Shown here piece by piece: positions 36,071-43,394 of a DNA stretch of 64,000 nt. This DNA comes from Kibdelosporangium philippinense (GTDB lineage: Bacteria > Actinomycetota > Actinomycetes > Mycobacteriales > Pseudonocardiaceae), in assembly GCF_021390435.2 (NCBI RefSeq), contig NZ_JAJVCN010000001.1:2046001-2110000 (forward strand), given 5' to 3'. The notes below the pieces were generated by a model, which was given only the letters and a program-made list of their open reading frames with translations, searched no databases and had not been told where the DNA came from. Position 1 is the first letter of the stretch. Each line of letters opens with the position of its first letter. The position numbers and the translations under genes are program-made.

Positions 36071-37873
36071 TCAGGCTTCGAGGAGTAAGTCGGGTAGATC
36101 GGTCGTGCTGACGCGGCCTGCCTCATCGAACCCACGCGCAACGTAATAACCGTTGATCATCGTTTGCAAGCGGCTGGCCGTGAGTGTCGCGGTCCGCCCT
36201 GACGCGAGCTCCAACGGCGTCTCGAGCATCCGGGCGGGCAGCGTGTCATCCGCCGCCGTCGCGCCTTCTCGCTGGTTGAAGGCTCGCTTGGCGCGCACGA
36301 TGCGTTTCGCGGCCGTACGCAGCTCGTCGGCGTCCAGGTCCCAGCCGGTGACCAACGAGAGCAGCGTGGCCCACTCGGTGAACGGGTCGTCGAACACGCC
36401 ACGGAGGAACTTGCACAGGATCATCGAATCCATCACCGCGGCGCGGTCCTCGGTGCCGATCGCGGCGGCCACATGGGCAGAACCGCCGTCGAATCGGTTG
36501 AGCTCACCGGACAGGTCGGCCTCGTAGGCGCCCGAGCGGTTGTGGTCGGCGCCTCGGGCGTTCACGGCCAGGCCGAGGGCCATCGATTGGAGGCTGCGTG
36601 GCTCGTAACCCGGCAGTTCCAGGCCCTTGACCTGGGGCGCGAAGTCGATCGAGCCGTGGCCTACCTGCTCGGCGGCTTTCCTGGAACCCTGGGCAAGGAG
36701 TTCGCCGAGACCTGGTTTCCGTTCGCCGATGGCGTCCAGGGCACGCAGCAGGGCCGCGCCGTCGCCGAACTTCAGCCAGGGCTCGTCGATCAGGCCGCGT
36801 TCGACGCACTCCATCGCCCAGGCGATCGTGCCGCCCGCGGAGATCGTGTCCAGCCCGAGCTCGTCACAGCGGGCGCTCGCGGCGAAGACGTCGTCCGGGT
36901 CTGAGACCCCGCACAACGGGCCCAGTGCGAAGACGTTTTCATACTCCATCCGCTGGCTGCCGCCGCCTTTGCGGGAGTAGATGTGCTCGCAGCCGATCGA
37001 GCACGAGGCGCAGCTGTTGCGCGCGACCCCGCGCATCTCGTGCAGCTCCTCAGCGGCCAGTTTCGGCGCGCCATCGAAGGTCGCGGCCGTGAAGTTACGA
37101 GTCGGCAGCGTGCTGACCGCGTTGAACGCCAGTAGGTTCGCCAACGTGCCCAGCTCGCGGTACTTGGCCGTGGCCGGGCCGAAACTGCGCTTACGTAGGT
37201 CCTTGGCGGCGTTCAGGACACCGGCCTGGTCGGCCACGGCCACCTTGGTCGCCGATCGGACCAGGACCGCCTTGATGTTCTTGGCCCCCAGCACGGCTCC
37301 GAGGCCGCCACGTCCGGCGTGCCTGCCGTCGTGGCTGATCGTGGCGTAGCGGACCTGACGTTCCCCTGCCGGACCGATCGCGGCCGTTCGCCAGCCTCGC
37401 CCGAACCGTTCCCTCGCTTGGGTTTCGGCTGCCGAGGCGGGTAGTCCCGCCAGCTCAGGCGCTGGCTCAAGACGCACCCCGTCGCCGTCGATCAGCAGCA
37501 CTGAGAGTTGCGCGGCCTTGCCCCGGATCACGAGCGCGTCGTGACCGGTCAGCTTGCCCGCGATGGCGAACTGGCTGGATGCGAGCGCGTCAGTGAGCAG
37601 CCCGGTCAACGGCGATTTCGCCACCACCGCGAACTTGGCGCTTGTGGTCAGCGGGGTGCCGACCAAGGACGAGAACACGAAGGCCAACGGCGCTTCGGGC
37701 GCCAGCGGGTCGACCTTCGGCGGCGCCAGCCGGTGCATCAGCCACGTACCAAGACCCACGCCGCCGAGGTATGCGCGCAGGACCTTCTCGTCGAGCTCGA
37801 ACGGCGTGCCAGTCGCCGCCGCGCCGTCGACATCGACGATCAGTGCACGTCCGAAAAAACCACCCGGCGCCAT
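36071..37873 (-). CDS. aor: Tungsten-dependent aldehyde ferredoxin oxidoreductase
   Basis: Oxidises aldehydes to acids (or reduces acids with strong reductant) using a tungstopterin site and one [4Fe-4S] cluster. The 600-residue length is typical. Cluster ligands fall at Cys288, Cys291, Cys295 and Cys487, close to the positions in the Pyrococcus enzyme. The active-site candidates are Glu312 (MEYEN) and His444 (ARGADHN). Pterin-binding elements such as YLGGVGLGTWL, TTSAKF and HAGRGGLGAVLGAKNIKA are present. It lies 25 bp behind the MobA-MoaD gene and upstream of fdhA. No ferredoxin-like AorA or flavin AorC partner is encoded, so its electron acceptor is unknown. Location in an operon with TupABC and two MoeA genes argues strongly for tungsten. 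Confidence 0.93.
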   Translation of the reverse strand: MAPGGFFGRALIVDVDGAAATGTPFELDEKVLRAYLGGVGLGTWLMHRLAPPKVDPLAPEAPLAFVFSSLVGTPLTTSAKFAVVAKSPLTGLLTDALASSQFAIAGKLTGHDALVIRGKAAQLSVLLIDGDGVRLEPAPELAGLPASAAETQARERFGRGWRTAAIGPAGERQVRYATISHDGRHAGRGGLGAVLGAKNIKAVLVRSATKVAVADQAGVLNAAKDLRKRSFGPATAKYRELGTLANLLAFNAVSTLPTRNFTAATFDGAPKLAAEELHEMRGVARNSCASCSIGCEHIYSRKGGGSQRMEYENVFALGPLCGVSDPDDVFAASARCDELGLDTISAGGTIAWAMECVERGLIDEPWLKFGDGAALLRALDAIGERKPGLGELLAQGSRKAAEQVGHGSIDFAPQVKGLELPGYEPRSLQSMALGLAVNARGADHNRSGAYEADLSGELNRFDGGSAHVAAAIGTEDRAAVMDSMILCKFLRGVFDDPFTEWATLLSLVTGWDLDADELRTAAKRIVRAKRAFNQREGATAADDTLPARMLETPLELASGRTATLTASRLQTMINGYYVARGFDEAGRVSTTDLPDLLLEA

Positions 37874-37883
37874 ACTTGAACTC

Positions 37884-37896
37884 TATGCCCGCATAC
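37884..37896. promoter_or_regulatory. TATG/CATAC inverted element before the aldehyde oxidoreductase gene
   Basis: The short mobA-aor gap contains TATGcccgCATAC (37884-37896), nearly the same as the inverted pair before fdhA. A further CATAC (37871-37875) covers the aor start codon on the opposite strand. It overlaps the end of the ribosome binding region, so a bound protein could block translation or transcription. Speculative. Confidence 0.35.
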
Positions 37897-37898
37897 CG

Positions 37899-38747
37899 TC
37901 AGCCACCTGCGTCTGCGGACAGGAACGCCACCGAATCGCCGGTCACGAGAGGCAATTTCGCATCGCGAGAGACCTGGTCGCCATTCACCGCGGCGACAAC
38001 ATGCCGATCCAGCGCCAGGCCGACGTGCTCCGCGGCCTCGCCGAGCGTTGCCGCCTGAATCTCCGTCGGCCGATGCCCGCCTTTACCCGCCAACGCGCCG
38101 AATCGCTCGACGGTGACGGTGGGCGAGGGCCGGTTGCGTGCGGCCTCGTAGTCCTCGGGGGTGTTGATGTTGAGGACCGATTCCAGGTCCGGGTCAAGGC
38201 GCTTGAGTGCGCTGTCGTCGAGCAGTCGCGGGTCGTCAAGCTGCTGGACATCGCAGTGTTTGAAGAGCTGGCCTGGCCGCAGATCCCCTTCGCCGATCAG
38301 CTTGGTGATCAGCTCCGCGAGGGATGTCCGGTATCCGGCGGCCAGCGGCTGGCGGAAGCCGCGAGCGAACGGCAGAAGCATGTCGGCTTTGCTGTCGGTC
38401 AAGCCCTTGAGTACCCGTCGCACGAACGCGGGGTGCAGGAACGGCATGTCCGTCGAGCAGACGAACGCGACCTCTGCGCGGTCCGCCACTGCGGCGAGCC
38501 CGGCTGCCACGCCTTGCATTGGCCCGAGGCCTTCCACCGGGTCTTCGACGACTGCGACCCCGTGAGGCAACTCGGGCAGCGTCTGGCCAGGGGCGGCGAC
38601 CACGACAACCGGCCCGTCGACCGTGCGCCCCAGCAATGCCGCCGTGCGATACAGGAACGTCGAACCGTGCCATTCCAACCCGGCTTTCGGCCGTCCCATC
38701 CGCGTGGATCGGCCACCAGCCAGTACGACACCCGCTGCAGTCTGCAC
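37899..38747 (-). CDS. MobA-MoaD fusion: molybdenum cofactor guanylyltransferase with C-terminal sulfur-carrier domain
   Basis: The 282-residue protein has two parts. Residues 1-205 are a MobA-type nucleotidyltransferase: LAGGRSTRMGRPK at 9-21, STDMPFLHP at 98-106 and NINTPEDY at 193-200. It would attach GMP to the pterin, giving the bisMGD needed by FdhA. Residues about 209-282 form a ubiquitin-like MoaD domain: VTVERFGALA, then VVAAVNGDQV, PLVTGDSVAFL, ending exactly in Gly-Gly, the sulfur-carrying terminus. The free C-terminal GG implies the domain can be thiocarboxylated by a MoeB-type enzyme. It lies 19 bp behind the unknown gene at 38767 and 25 bp before aor, all on one strand. Confidence 0.88.
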   Translation of the reverse strand: MQTAAGVVLAGGRSTRMGRPKAGLEWHGSTFLYRTAALLGRTVDGPVVVVAAPGQTLPELPHGVAVVEDPVEGLGPMQGVAAGLAAVADRAEVAFVCSTDMPFLHPAFVRRVLKGLTDSKADMLLPFARGFRQPLAAGYRTSLAELITKLIGEGDLRPGQLFKHCDVQQLDDPRLLDDSALKRLDPDLESVLNINTPEDYEAARNRPSPTVTVERFGALAGKGGHRPTEIQAATLGEAAEHVGLALDRHVVAAVNGDQVSRDAKLPLVTGDSVAFLSADAGG

Positions 38748-38766
38748 TCGCGGATGATAAGTCAGC

Positions 38767-39636
38767 TCAGACGATCTTGATGCGCCGTTTCGGCGTGACG
38801 AACCACCACGAGGTCAACTGGTGGTTGGCGAACTCGACCGCACCTTGGCACAAGCCGGCGGGTGCGCCGTCATTGCCGCTGTAGTAGAGCGCGAACTTCC
38901 CAGGGGTGCGTGTGAATTGGGCGATGACGAAGTACCCGGGTGAGAGATGGCAGCTTTGGAGCGATTCCTGGGGCAGTTCGCGGCCCATCGTCTTCGCGGT
39001 GCCGTCGAACTCGCGCTGCTTGCGTTCAGCGCAGGTCATCAGCACGGCGATGTGCCTGGACACGATCTGCCTGAGTTCTTCGTTGTCGGGTGGAACGTCG
39101 TCGCTCAGCGCGTGGCCGAGACTTCGGACGAGAGGAACCTCGCCAATAGCCGCCAACGCCTCGCCCGCCGTGAAACCGAAGAACCTTTTCGACCTCCGGA
39201 AGGGAATCCGTGGCGTGGCTGTCTGCGGGGAACTGAGTATGGCGACCATGTCTCGCGGCTCCATCGGGGAGACCCGGAAATGGCCAGATCGGTGCAGCAG
39301 CCACCATTCCGTCAACTCGCCGCTGTGGATCACCGCGTGCCCAAAGCCGAAGGAGATCTTCAGCGGTGGGCCGATCCTGTCGACCGGCCCGATCGTCGCC
39401 AGCACACCGGCTTCGGCGGTGTAGTACACGTCGATCCGGTCCGGCGTTCCAGCGTGCCCGAATTCGACGAACGCGCTGTAGCGCCCGAAACCAGACTTCA
39501 GCACGCGCGCGGCCCGCTGCTGGCAATCCTGTGCCATCCGCATGAGTGCGTCGCGGTGCGGCACGATGAAGGTCCGCTCAAGGCGGTGAACAAGCGCATG
39601 GTCAACCGCCGTGGGAGATGCGGCTCGTCCATCCAT
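38767..39636 (-). CDS. Hypothetical protein, first gene of the tungsten operon
   Basis: I do not recognise this 289-residue protein. It has no signal peptide or membrane helix. It seems to hold two related halves: FGFGHAVIHSGELTEWWLL near the middle and GAVEFANHQLTSWWFV near the end share a (G/A)(A/E)...LT(E/S)WW pattern. The region between is charged (RQIVSRHIAVLMTCAERKQREFD). Only 19 bp separate its stop from the MobA-MoaD start, and no terminator is visible, so it is probably the promoter-proximal gene of the same operon. A regulatory or accessory role is possible but not shown. The upstream gap to the TetR gene contains a CATAC-GTATG inverted repeat. Confidence 0.7.
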   Translation of the reverse strand: MDGRAASPTAVDHALVHRLERTFIVPHRDALMRMAQDCQQRAARVLKSGFGRYSAFVEFGHAGTPDRIDVYYTAEAGVLATIGPVDRIGPPLKISFGFGHAVIHSGELTEWWLLHRSGHFRVSPMEPRDMVAILSSPQTATPRIPFRRSKRFFGFTAGEALAAIGEVPLVRSLGHALSDDVPPDNEELRQIVSRHIAVLMTCAERKQREFDGTAKTMGRELPQESLQSCHLSPGYFVIAQFTRTPGKFALYYSGNDGAPAGLCQGAVEFANHQLTSWWFVTPKRRIKIV

Positions 39637-39739
39637 GATCGACAGTCCATGCGCTGCTCGTGCGGGTACCTCAGCACACTAACGCCGTCGTGCCACGCCG
39701 AGCCAGCAGGGCTCGTGGATATGGCTATTGCGGAGGTCG

Positions 39740-39755
39740 CATACCTGAGCGTATG
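39740..39755. promoter_or_regulatory. CATAC-GTATG inverted repeat upstream of the tungsten operon
   Basis: CATACctgagcGTATG, two 5-bp arms with a 6-bp spacer, lies about 100 bp upstream of the 38767-39636 gene. The same half-sites occur before aor and fdhA. It is the best-placed candidate for the operator of the main promoter. Confidence 0.35.
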
Positions 39756-39825
39756 TCCGCCACCGACAGTGCGGGTCACAGGGGCATTCGGGCATCGCAG
39801 CGATGTCAAGGAGCCCGAAGTGGAC

Positions 39826-40398
39826 CTACAGATCCCAGATCCGCAGAAACAAGTCGGCCACCCGGCGCAGCTGTTCCTTGGTGGCGCCGTTCACGGCTTC
39901 CACGCTGATCCCTTGGACGGCGACCACTACCGCGCGTGCCAGATCGTCAGGGGTGATGCCTGCCGGTAGATCCTTGGCTTGCTTGAAGCGACGCCGGAGC
40001 GCGCTTTCCGCCGCGAGGCGCCGGGCGGTCAGCTCGGACCGGACCGAAGCGGCACCATCCCCGGATGCCAGCGCGCCGTGGACGATGAGACAGCCTCGTG
40101 GGGCCGATGGTGTTGTGGTTGCCTCGATCACGCCGCGCAGCATTCGCTCGACCACCTTGCCGACCGTTGGCTCCTTGATCGCTTCGTGCAGGTAGGCGGC
40201 GGGGCCTTCGGCGTAGCGGTCGAGTGCCTGGCGGAACAGGGTCTCCTTGTTGCCGAAGGCGGAGTACATGCTTGGCCGGTTGATGCCCATGGCCTCGGTC
40301 AGGTCGGACAGTGCCGCGCCCTCGTAGCCTTTCGCCCAGAACACGTGCAGCGCCTTCTCCAGCGCCTCGTCGATGTCGAACTCACGTGGCCGGGCCAT
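39826..40398 (-). CDS. TetR-family repressor
   Basis: DNA-binding repressor of about 190 residues. The N-terminal helix-turn-helix is clear: FDIDEALEKALHVFWAKGYEGAALSDLTEAMGI with recognition helix RPSMYSAFGNKETLF. The C-terminal half (RGCLIVHGAL, ELTARRLAAESALRRRF, VVVAVQGISVEAVNGA) matches the TetR subgroup that often controls small oxidoreductase or hydrolase genes. ATG 40398 has GGAGG 7 bases upstream. It lies 61 bp downstream of the epoxide hydrolase gene on the same strand and probably regulates that unit. A candidate operator is the inverted repeat at 41668-41695. Confidence 0.92.
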   Translation of the reverse strand: MARPREFDIDEALEKALHVFWAKGYEGAALSDLTEAMGINRPSMYSAFGNKETLFRQALDRYAEGPAAYLHEAIKEPTVGKVVERMLRGVIEATTTPSAPRGCLIVHGALASGDGAASVRSELTARRLAAESALRRRFKQAKDLPAGITPDDLARAVVVAVQGISVEAVNGATKEQLRRVADLFLRIWDL

Positions 40399-40459
40399 CG
40401 GCGCACCTCCTGCCGTTGTGTACCGATCGATTCTAGAACATGGGAGGTGCGCCAGGCTT

Positions 40460-41629
40460 TCAGCGCAGCAGCCCGGCAAAGGCACGGACTTCGTCAGTGA
40501 AGAGCGCGGGTTGTTCGAACGCGGCGAAGTGGCCGCCCTTGTTCGGCTTGTTGAAGTAGATCAGGTTGTCGCCGTAGGTGCGTTCGGCCCATGCCTGCGG
40601 CAGTTGCATGAGCTCGCCGGGGAACGCGCTGTATCCGACCGGGACGGCGGGCACGGTGCTGTCCATCGCGGAGTGGTAGTACTCCCAATAGATGCGCCCC
40701 GATGATGCCCCGGTTCCCGGCAGCCAGTAGAGCATGATGGCGTCCAGTATCTTGTCAAGCCCGAGGATGTCGTGCGCGTCGCCGTCGCACCACGCGGCCA
40801 GCTTCTCGTAGATCCACGCGGCTTGCCCGACCGGAGAGTCGGCAAGACCGTAGCCGACGGTCTGTGGCCGTGTCGACTGGAGCAACGCGTAGCCGAATTC
40901 GTCGGAGAAGTAGTGCTTGATGCTTGCCTGCGCGACGTCTTCATCCACAGTGGACACATCGGTCACCGGCATGTCGCCGGCCAGGTCGAAGAAATTGAGG
41001 TGGATGCCCTTGAGCGCGGGAGCGGCCTGTGCGCCGAGTGCGAGCGTGACCGCCGAACCCCAATCGCCACCTTGCGCGATGTACTGCCGATAACCGAGCC
41101 GGGACATCAACTGTGTCCACGCCCGCGCGATCCGGTCGAATGTCCACCCCGTCTCAACTGGACGGCCGGAGAACCCGAAACCCGGCAACGATGGGATGAC
41201 TACGTGGAAGGCGTCCTCGGCACGCCCGCCGAACGCGGTCGGATCGGTCAATGGGCCGATAGCGTCAACGAATTCGACCACTGATCCTGGCCAGCCATGC
41301 GTCAACAGCAGCGGCATGGCGTCTTGGTGCCGGGACCGGACGTGCAGCAGGTGGATGTCCAGTCCGTCGATCCGGGTGCGGTACTGCCCGAACGTGTTCA
41401 GCTTGTTTTCCAAGCGCCGCCAGTCATAGCTGTGCAGCCAATAGTCCACAAGGGCCTGCATCTGGTCCAACTGCGCGCCCTGCGTTGAGTCCGTGACGGT
41501 CTCACGCTCCGGCCAGCGCGTCGTGGCGAGTCTGCGCGACAGATCGTCAAGGACCTCGTCGGGAACATGGAGATCGAACCGGGTCACCTCGTCGGTGCCA
41601 GCGGGGACACCCAACTCTTCGATACGCAC
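40460..41629 (-). CDS. Epoxide hydrolase, alpha/beta-hydrolase fold with EHN domain
   Basis: Hydrolyses an epoxide to a diol; natural substrate unknown. The roughly 389-residue protein starts with the epoxide-hydrolase N-terminal (EHN) segment (FDLHVPDEVLDDLSRRLATTRWPE, WRRLENKLNTFGQYRTRIDGL). The hydrolase core follows: LLLTHGWPGS (oxyanion hole), AQGGDWGSAV with the nucleophilic Asp, and GGHFAAFEQP with the catalytic His. The GTG start at 41629 lies after AAGGAG. The longer in-frame sequence to 42400 is antisense to the YihY gene and is rejected. It is divergent from the YihY gene, and the TetR gene lies just downstream. Confidence 0.92.
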   Translation of the reverse strand: MRIEELGVPAGTDEVTRFDLHVPDEVLDDLSRRLATTRWPERETVTDSTQGAQLDQMQALVDYWLHSYDWRRLENKLNTFGQYRTRIDGLDIHLLHVRSRHQDAMPLLLTHGWPGSVVEFVDAIGPLTDPTAFGGRAEDAFHVVIPSLPGFGFSGRPVETGWTFDRIARAWTQLMSRLGYRQYIAQGGDWGSAVTLALGAQAAPALKGIHLNFFDLAGDMPVTDVSTVDEDVAQASIKHYFSDEFGYALLQSTRPQTVGYGLADSPVGQAAWIYEKLAAWCDGDAHDILGLDKILDAIMLYWLPGTGASSGRIYWEYYHSAMDSTVPAVPVGYSAFPGELMQLPQAWAERTYGDNLIYFNKPNKGGHFAAFEQPALFTDEVRAFAGLLR

Positions 41630-41667
41630 GATCCACTCCTTCTCAGTGCCTGTACGCGAGGGTACGA

Positions 41668-41695
41668 CAGTTATGTACTGAGCGATATATAACTG
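41668..41695. promoter_or_regulatory. Inverted repeat in the epoxide hydrolase-YihY divergent gap
   Basis: CAGTTAT (41668-41674) and ATAACTG (41689-41695) are perfect 7-bp inverted arms with a 14-bp spacer, in an AT-richer patch that also should hold the hydrolase promoter. It is a plausible operator for the TetR protein encoded at 39826-40398. Confidence 0.45.
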
Positions 41696-41758
41696 GCGAG
41701 GACTGGCCTGCCAGGCATGGTCGCCGCTGGCGTGGGTACTCCGGCGCCGGAGGCGGCG

Positions 41759-42682
41759 ATGGTGAAGCATGTGAAGGGCCCGACGGACCTGCCGAAGCGC
41801 TCGTGGTGGCAGGTGCTGAAACGGGCGGTCAGGGGATTCCAGCGCGACAGACTGGACGACTGGGCGGCGGCGCTGACGTACTACAGCGTGTTGTCGCTGT
41901 TTCCCGGCATCATCGTGCTGACGGCGTTGTTGGGCTTGCTCGGGCCGGAGTCGACGAAGGCGCTCACCGACAACATCGAGCAGATGGCGCCGGGGCCCGC
42001 CCGTGAGCTCGTGCTCAACGCGGTCGGCGAGCTGAAGGACGCGAACTACCTTGCTGGACCGTTCGCGATCATCAGTGTGGTTGTCGCGTTGTGGACGGCT
42101 TCGAGGTACATCGGCGCCTTCATTCGTTCGGCCAACGCGATCTACGGCGTTGAGGAAGGGCGGTCGCTGTTCAAGACCATCCCGCTGCGGGTGGGCATCA
42201 CCCTGGCCATCGTCGTTCTGCTTGTGGTTTGCGCGATGGGCGTCGTGCTCACCGGCGGGGTTGCCGACCGGGCCGGGCAGCTGCTCGGCATCGGCTCGAC
42301 CTTCGTGCTGATCTGGGACATCGCCAAATGGCCGGTGATCGCGATCCTGATCAGCCTGGCGTTCGCACTGCTGTACTGGGCGGCTCCGAATGTCCGGCAT
42401 CCAGGTTTCCGCTGGCTCACGCCAGGCAGCGCGGTCGCGGTGCTGTTATGGGTGCTTGCCTCGGTCGGGTTCAGCGTGTACGTGGCGAACTTCGGCTCGT
42501 ACAACAAGACATACGGTTCCCTCGCCGGGATCGTGGTTTTCCTGATCTGGCTGTGGCTGTCCAACCTGGCGGTGCTGTTCGGTGCCGAACTCGACGCGGA
42601 ACTGGCCCGAGGCAAACAGATCGAACAGGGGCAGCCGGAGGACAAGGAGCCGGTCCTGCCTCCCCGTGATCCCGAAGGTTAG
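41759..42682 (+). CDS. YihY/BrkB-family inner-membrane protein
   Basis: Multi-spanning membrane protein of unknown transport role, about 307 residues. The family block WAAALTYYSVLSLFPGIIVLTALLG is near the N-terminus, followed by RYIGAFIRSANAIYG and the last-helix block YGSLAGIVVFLIWLWLSNLAVLFGAELDAE. Five to six hydrophobic segments are visible. ATG 41759 is chosen because GGAGG ends 5 bases upstream; ATG 41717 would add 14 residues. It is a single gene, divergent from the epoxide hydrolase. Older names (ribonuclease BN, virulence factor BrkB) for this family are misleading. Confidence 0.9.
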   Translation: MVKHVKGPTDLPKRSWWQVLKRAVRGFQRDRLDDWAAALTYYSVLSLFPGIIVLTALLGLLGPESTKALTDNIEQMAPGPARELVLNAVGELKDANYLAGPFAIISVVVALWTASRYIGAFIRSANAIYGVEEGRSLFKTIPLRVGITLAIVVLLVVCAMGVVLTGGVADRAGQLLGIGSTFVLIWDIAKWPVIAILISLAFALLYWAAPNVRHPGFRWLTPGSAVAVLLWVLASVGFSVYVANFGSYNKTYGSLAGIVVFLIWLWLSNLAVLFGAELDAELARGKQIEQGQPEDKEPVLPPRDPEG

Positions 42683-42760
42683 CGTGCGGGTTCGTCAGGG
42701 GTTGATTCGTGTCCGGGCAATCCTGGTGAGCGAACGCGTACAGACGGATGATGCTAAGCT

Positions 42761-42779
42761 TTTCTGAGTTACTCAGAAA
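42761..42779. promoter_or_regulatory. Perfect palindrome upstream of the FMN reductase gene
   Basis: TTTCTGAGttaCTCAGAAA has 8-bp perfect arms and a 3-bp centre, ending 5 bases before the AGGAGG binding site of the next gene. Position and symmetry fit an operator, most likely for the HxlR regulator encoded downstream. Confidence 0.7.
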
Positions 42780-42794
42780 TCCTTAGGAGGATTC

Positions 42795-43367
42795 GTGGCG
42801 AAGCTGCAGATCATCATCGCGAGCGTGCGGCCAGGCCGGATCGGCTGGCCGGTCGGGCAGTGGGTGAACGGCGCGGCGAGCGAGCACGGTGGATTCGACG
42901 AGGTGGAACTGGTCGACCTGGCCGAGTTGAACCTGCCGATGATGAACGAGCCGCACCACCCCCGGCTGCGCAACTACGTGCACCAGCACACCAAGGACTG
43001 GAGCGCCACAGTGGACTCGGCGGACGCGTTCGTGTTCGTCATGCCGGAGTACAACTACGGCTTCTCCGCTCCACTGAAGAACGCGATCGACTACCTCCAC
43101 CAGGAGTGGGCGTACAAGCCGGTCGGTCTGGTCAGCTACGGCGGCGTGTCCGGCGGAACGCGCGCCGCGCAAATGATCAAGCAGGTCGTCACGACGTTGA
43201 AGATGGTGCCGTTGACCGAAGCGGTGTCCATCCCGTTCGTGCACTCGTTGCTCGACGAGGACGAGCAAATCCAGGCCAACGACGTCATGGTGACCTCGGC
43301 GAAGGCGATGTTCGACGAGCTGCGCAGGATCACCGACGCCTTCCGGCCACTGCGCAGGGCAAATTAG
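42795..43367 (+). CDS. NADPH-dependent FMN reductase-like flavoprotein
   Basis: Flavodoxin-fold oxidoreductase of 190 residues that likely reduces quinones, azo compounds or similar acceptors with NAD(P)H. Motifs: the FMN phosphate loop IASVRPGRIG near residues 7-16, MPEYNYGFSAPLKNAIDYLH near 85-104 and VSYGGVSGGTRAAQ near 113-126, all typical of the SsuE/YieF-like family. The GTG start has a perfect AGGAGG 6 bases upstream. It is followed 27 bp later by an HxlR regulator, a frequent arrangement for redox-stress or electrophile-inducible reductases. Confidence 0.92.
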   Translation: MAKLQIIIASVRPGRIGWPVGQWVNGAASEHGGFDEVELVDLAELNLPMMNEPHHPRLRNYVHQHTKDWSATVDSADAFVFVMPEYNYGFSAPLKNAIDYLHQEWAYKPVGLVSYGGVSGGTRAAQMIKQVVTTLKMVPLTEAVSIPFVHSLLDEDEQIQANDVMVTSAKAMFDELRRITDAFRPLRRAN

Positions 43368-43382
43368 ATACGGGCCATCTAA
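43364..43382. promoter_or_regulatory. Inverted repeat between the reductase and HxlR genes
   Basis: TTAGATacgggccATCTAA has perfect 6-bp arms around a 7-bp spacer. It begins inside the reductase stop codon (TAG) and ends 12 bases before the HxlR start. It could be an autoregulatory operator; it lacks the U-run of a terminator. Confidence 0.5.
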
Positions 43383-43394
43383 AATAGTGGTCTG

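Noticed and set aside
33107..36088. A 993-codon open frame on the plus strand opposite fdhA
   Set aside because: Mirror of a high-G+C gene; Arg/Val/Asp-rich, no domain, while fdhA opposite has every cluster ligand.
41630..42400. N-terminal extension of the epoxide hydrolase by about 257 residues
   Set aside because: This part is antisense to the YihY gene, and GTG 41629 has a good ribosome site and gives the normal family start.
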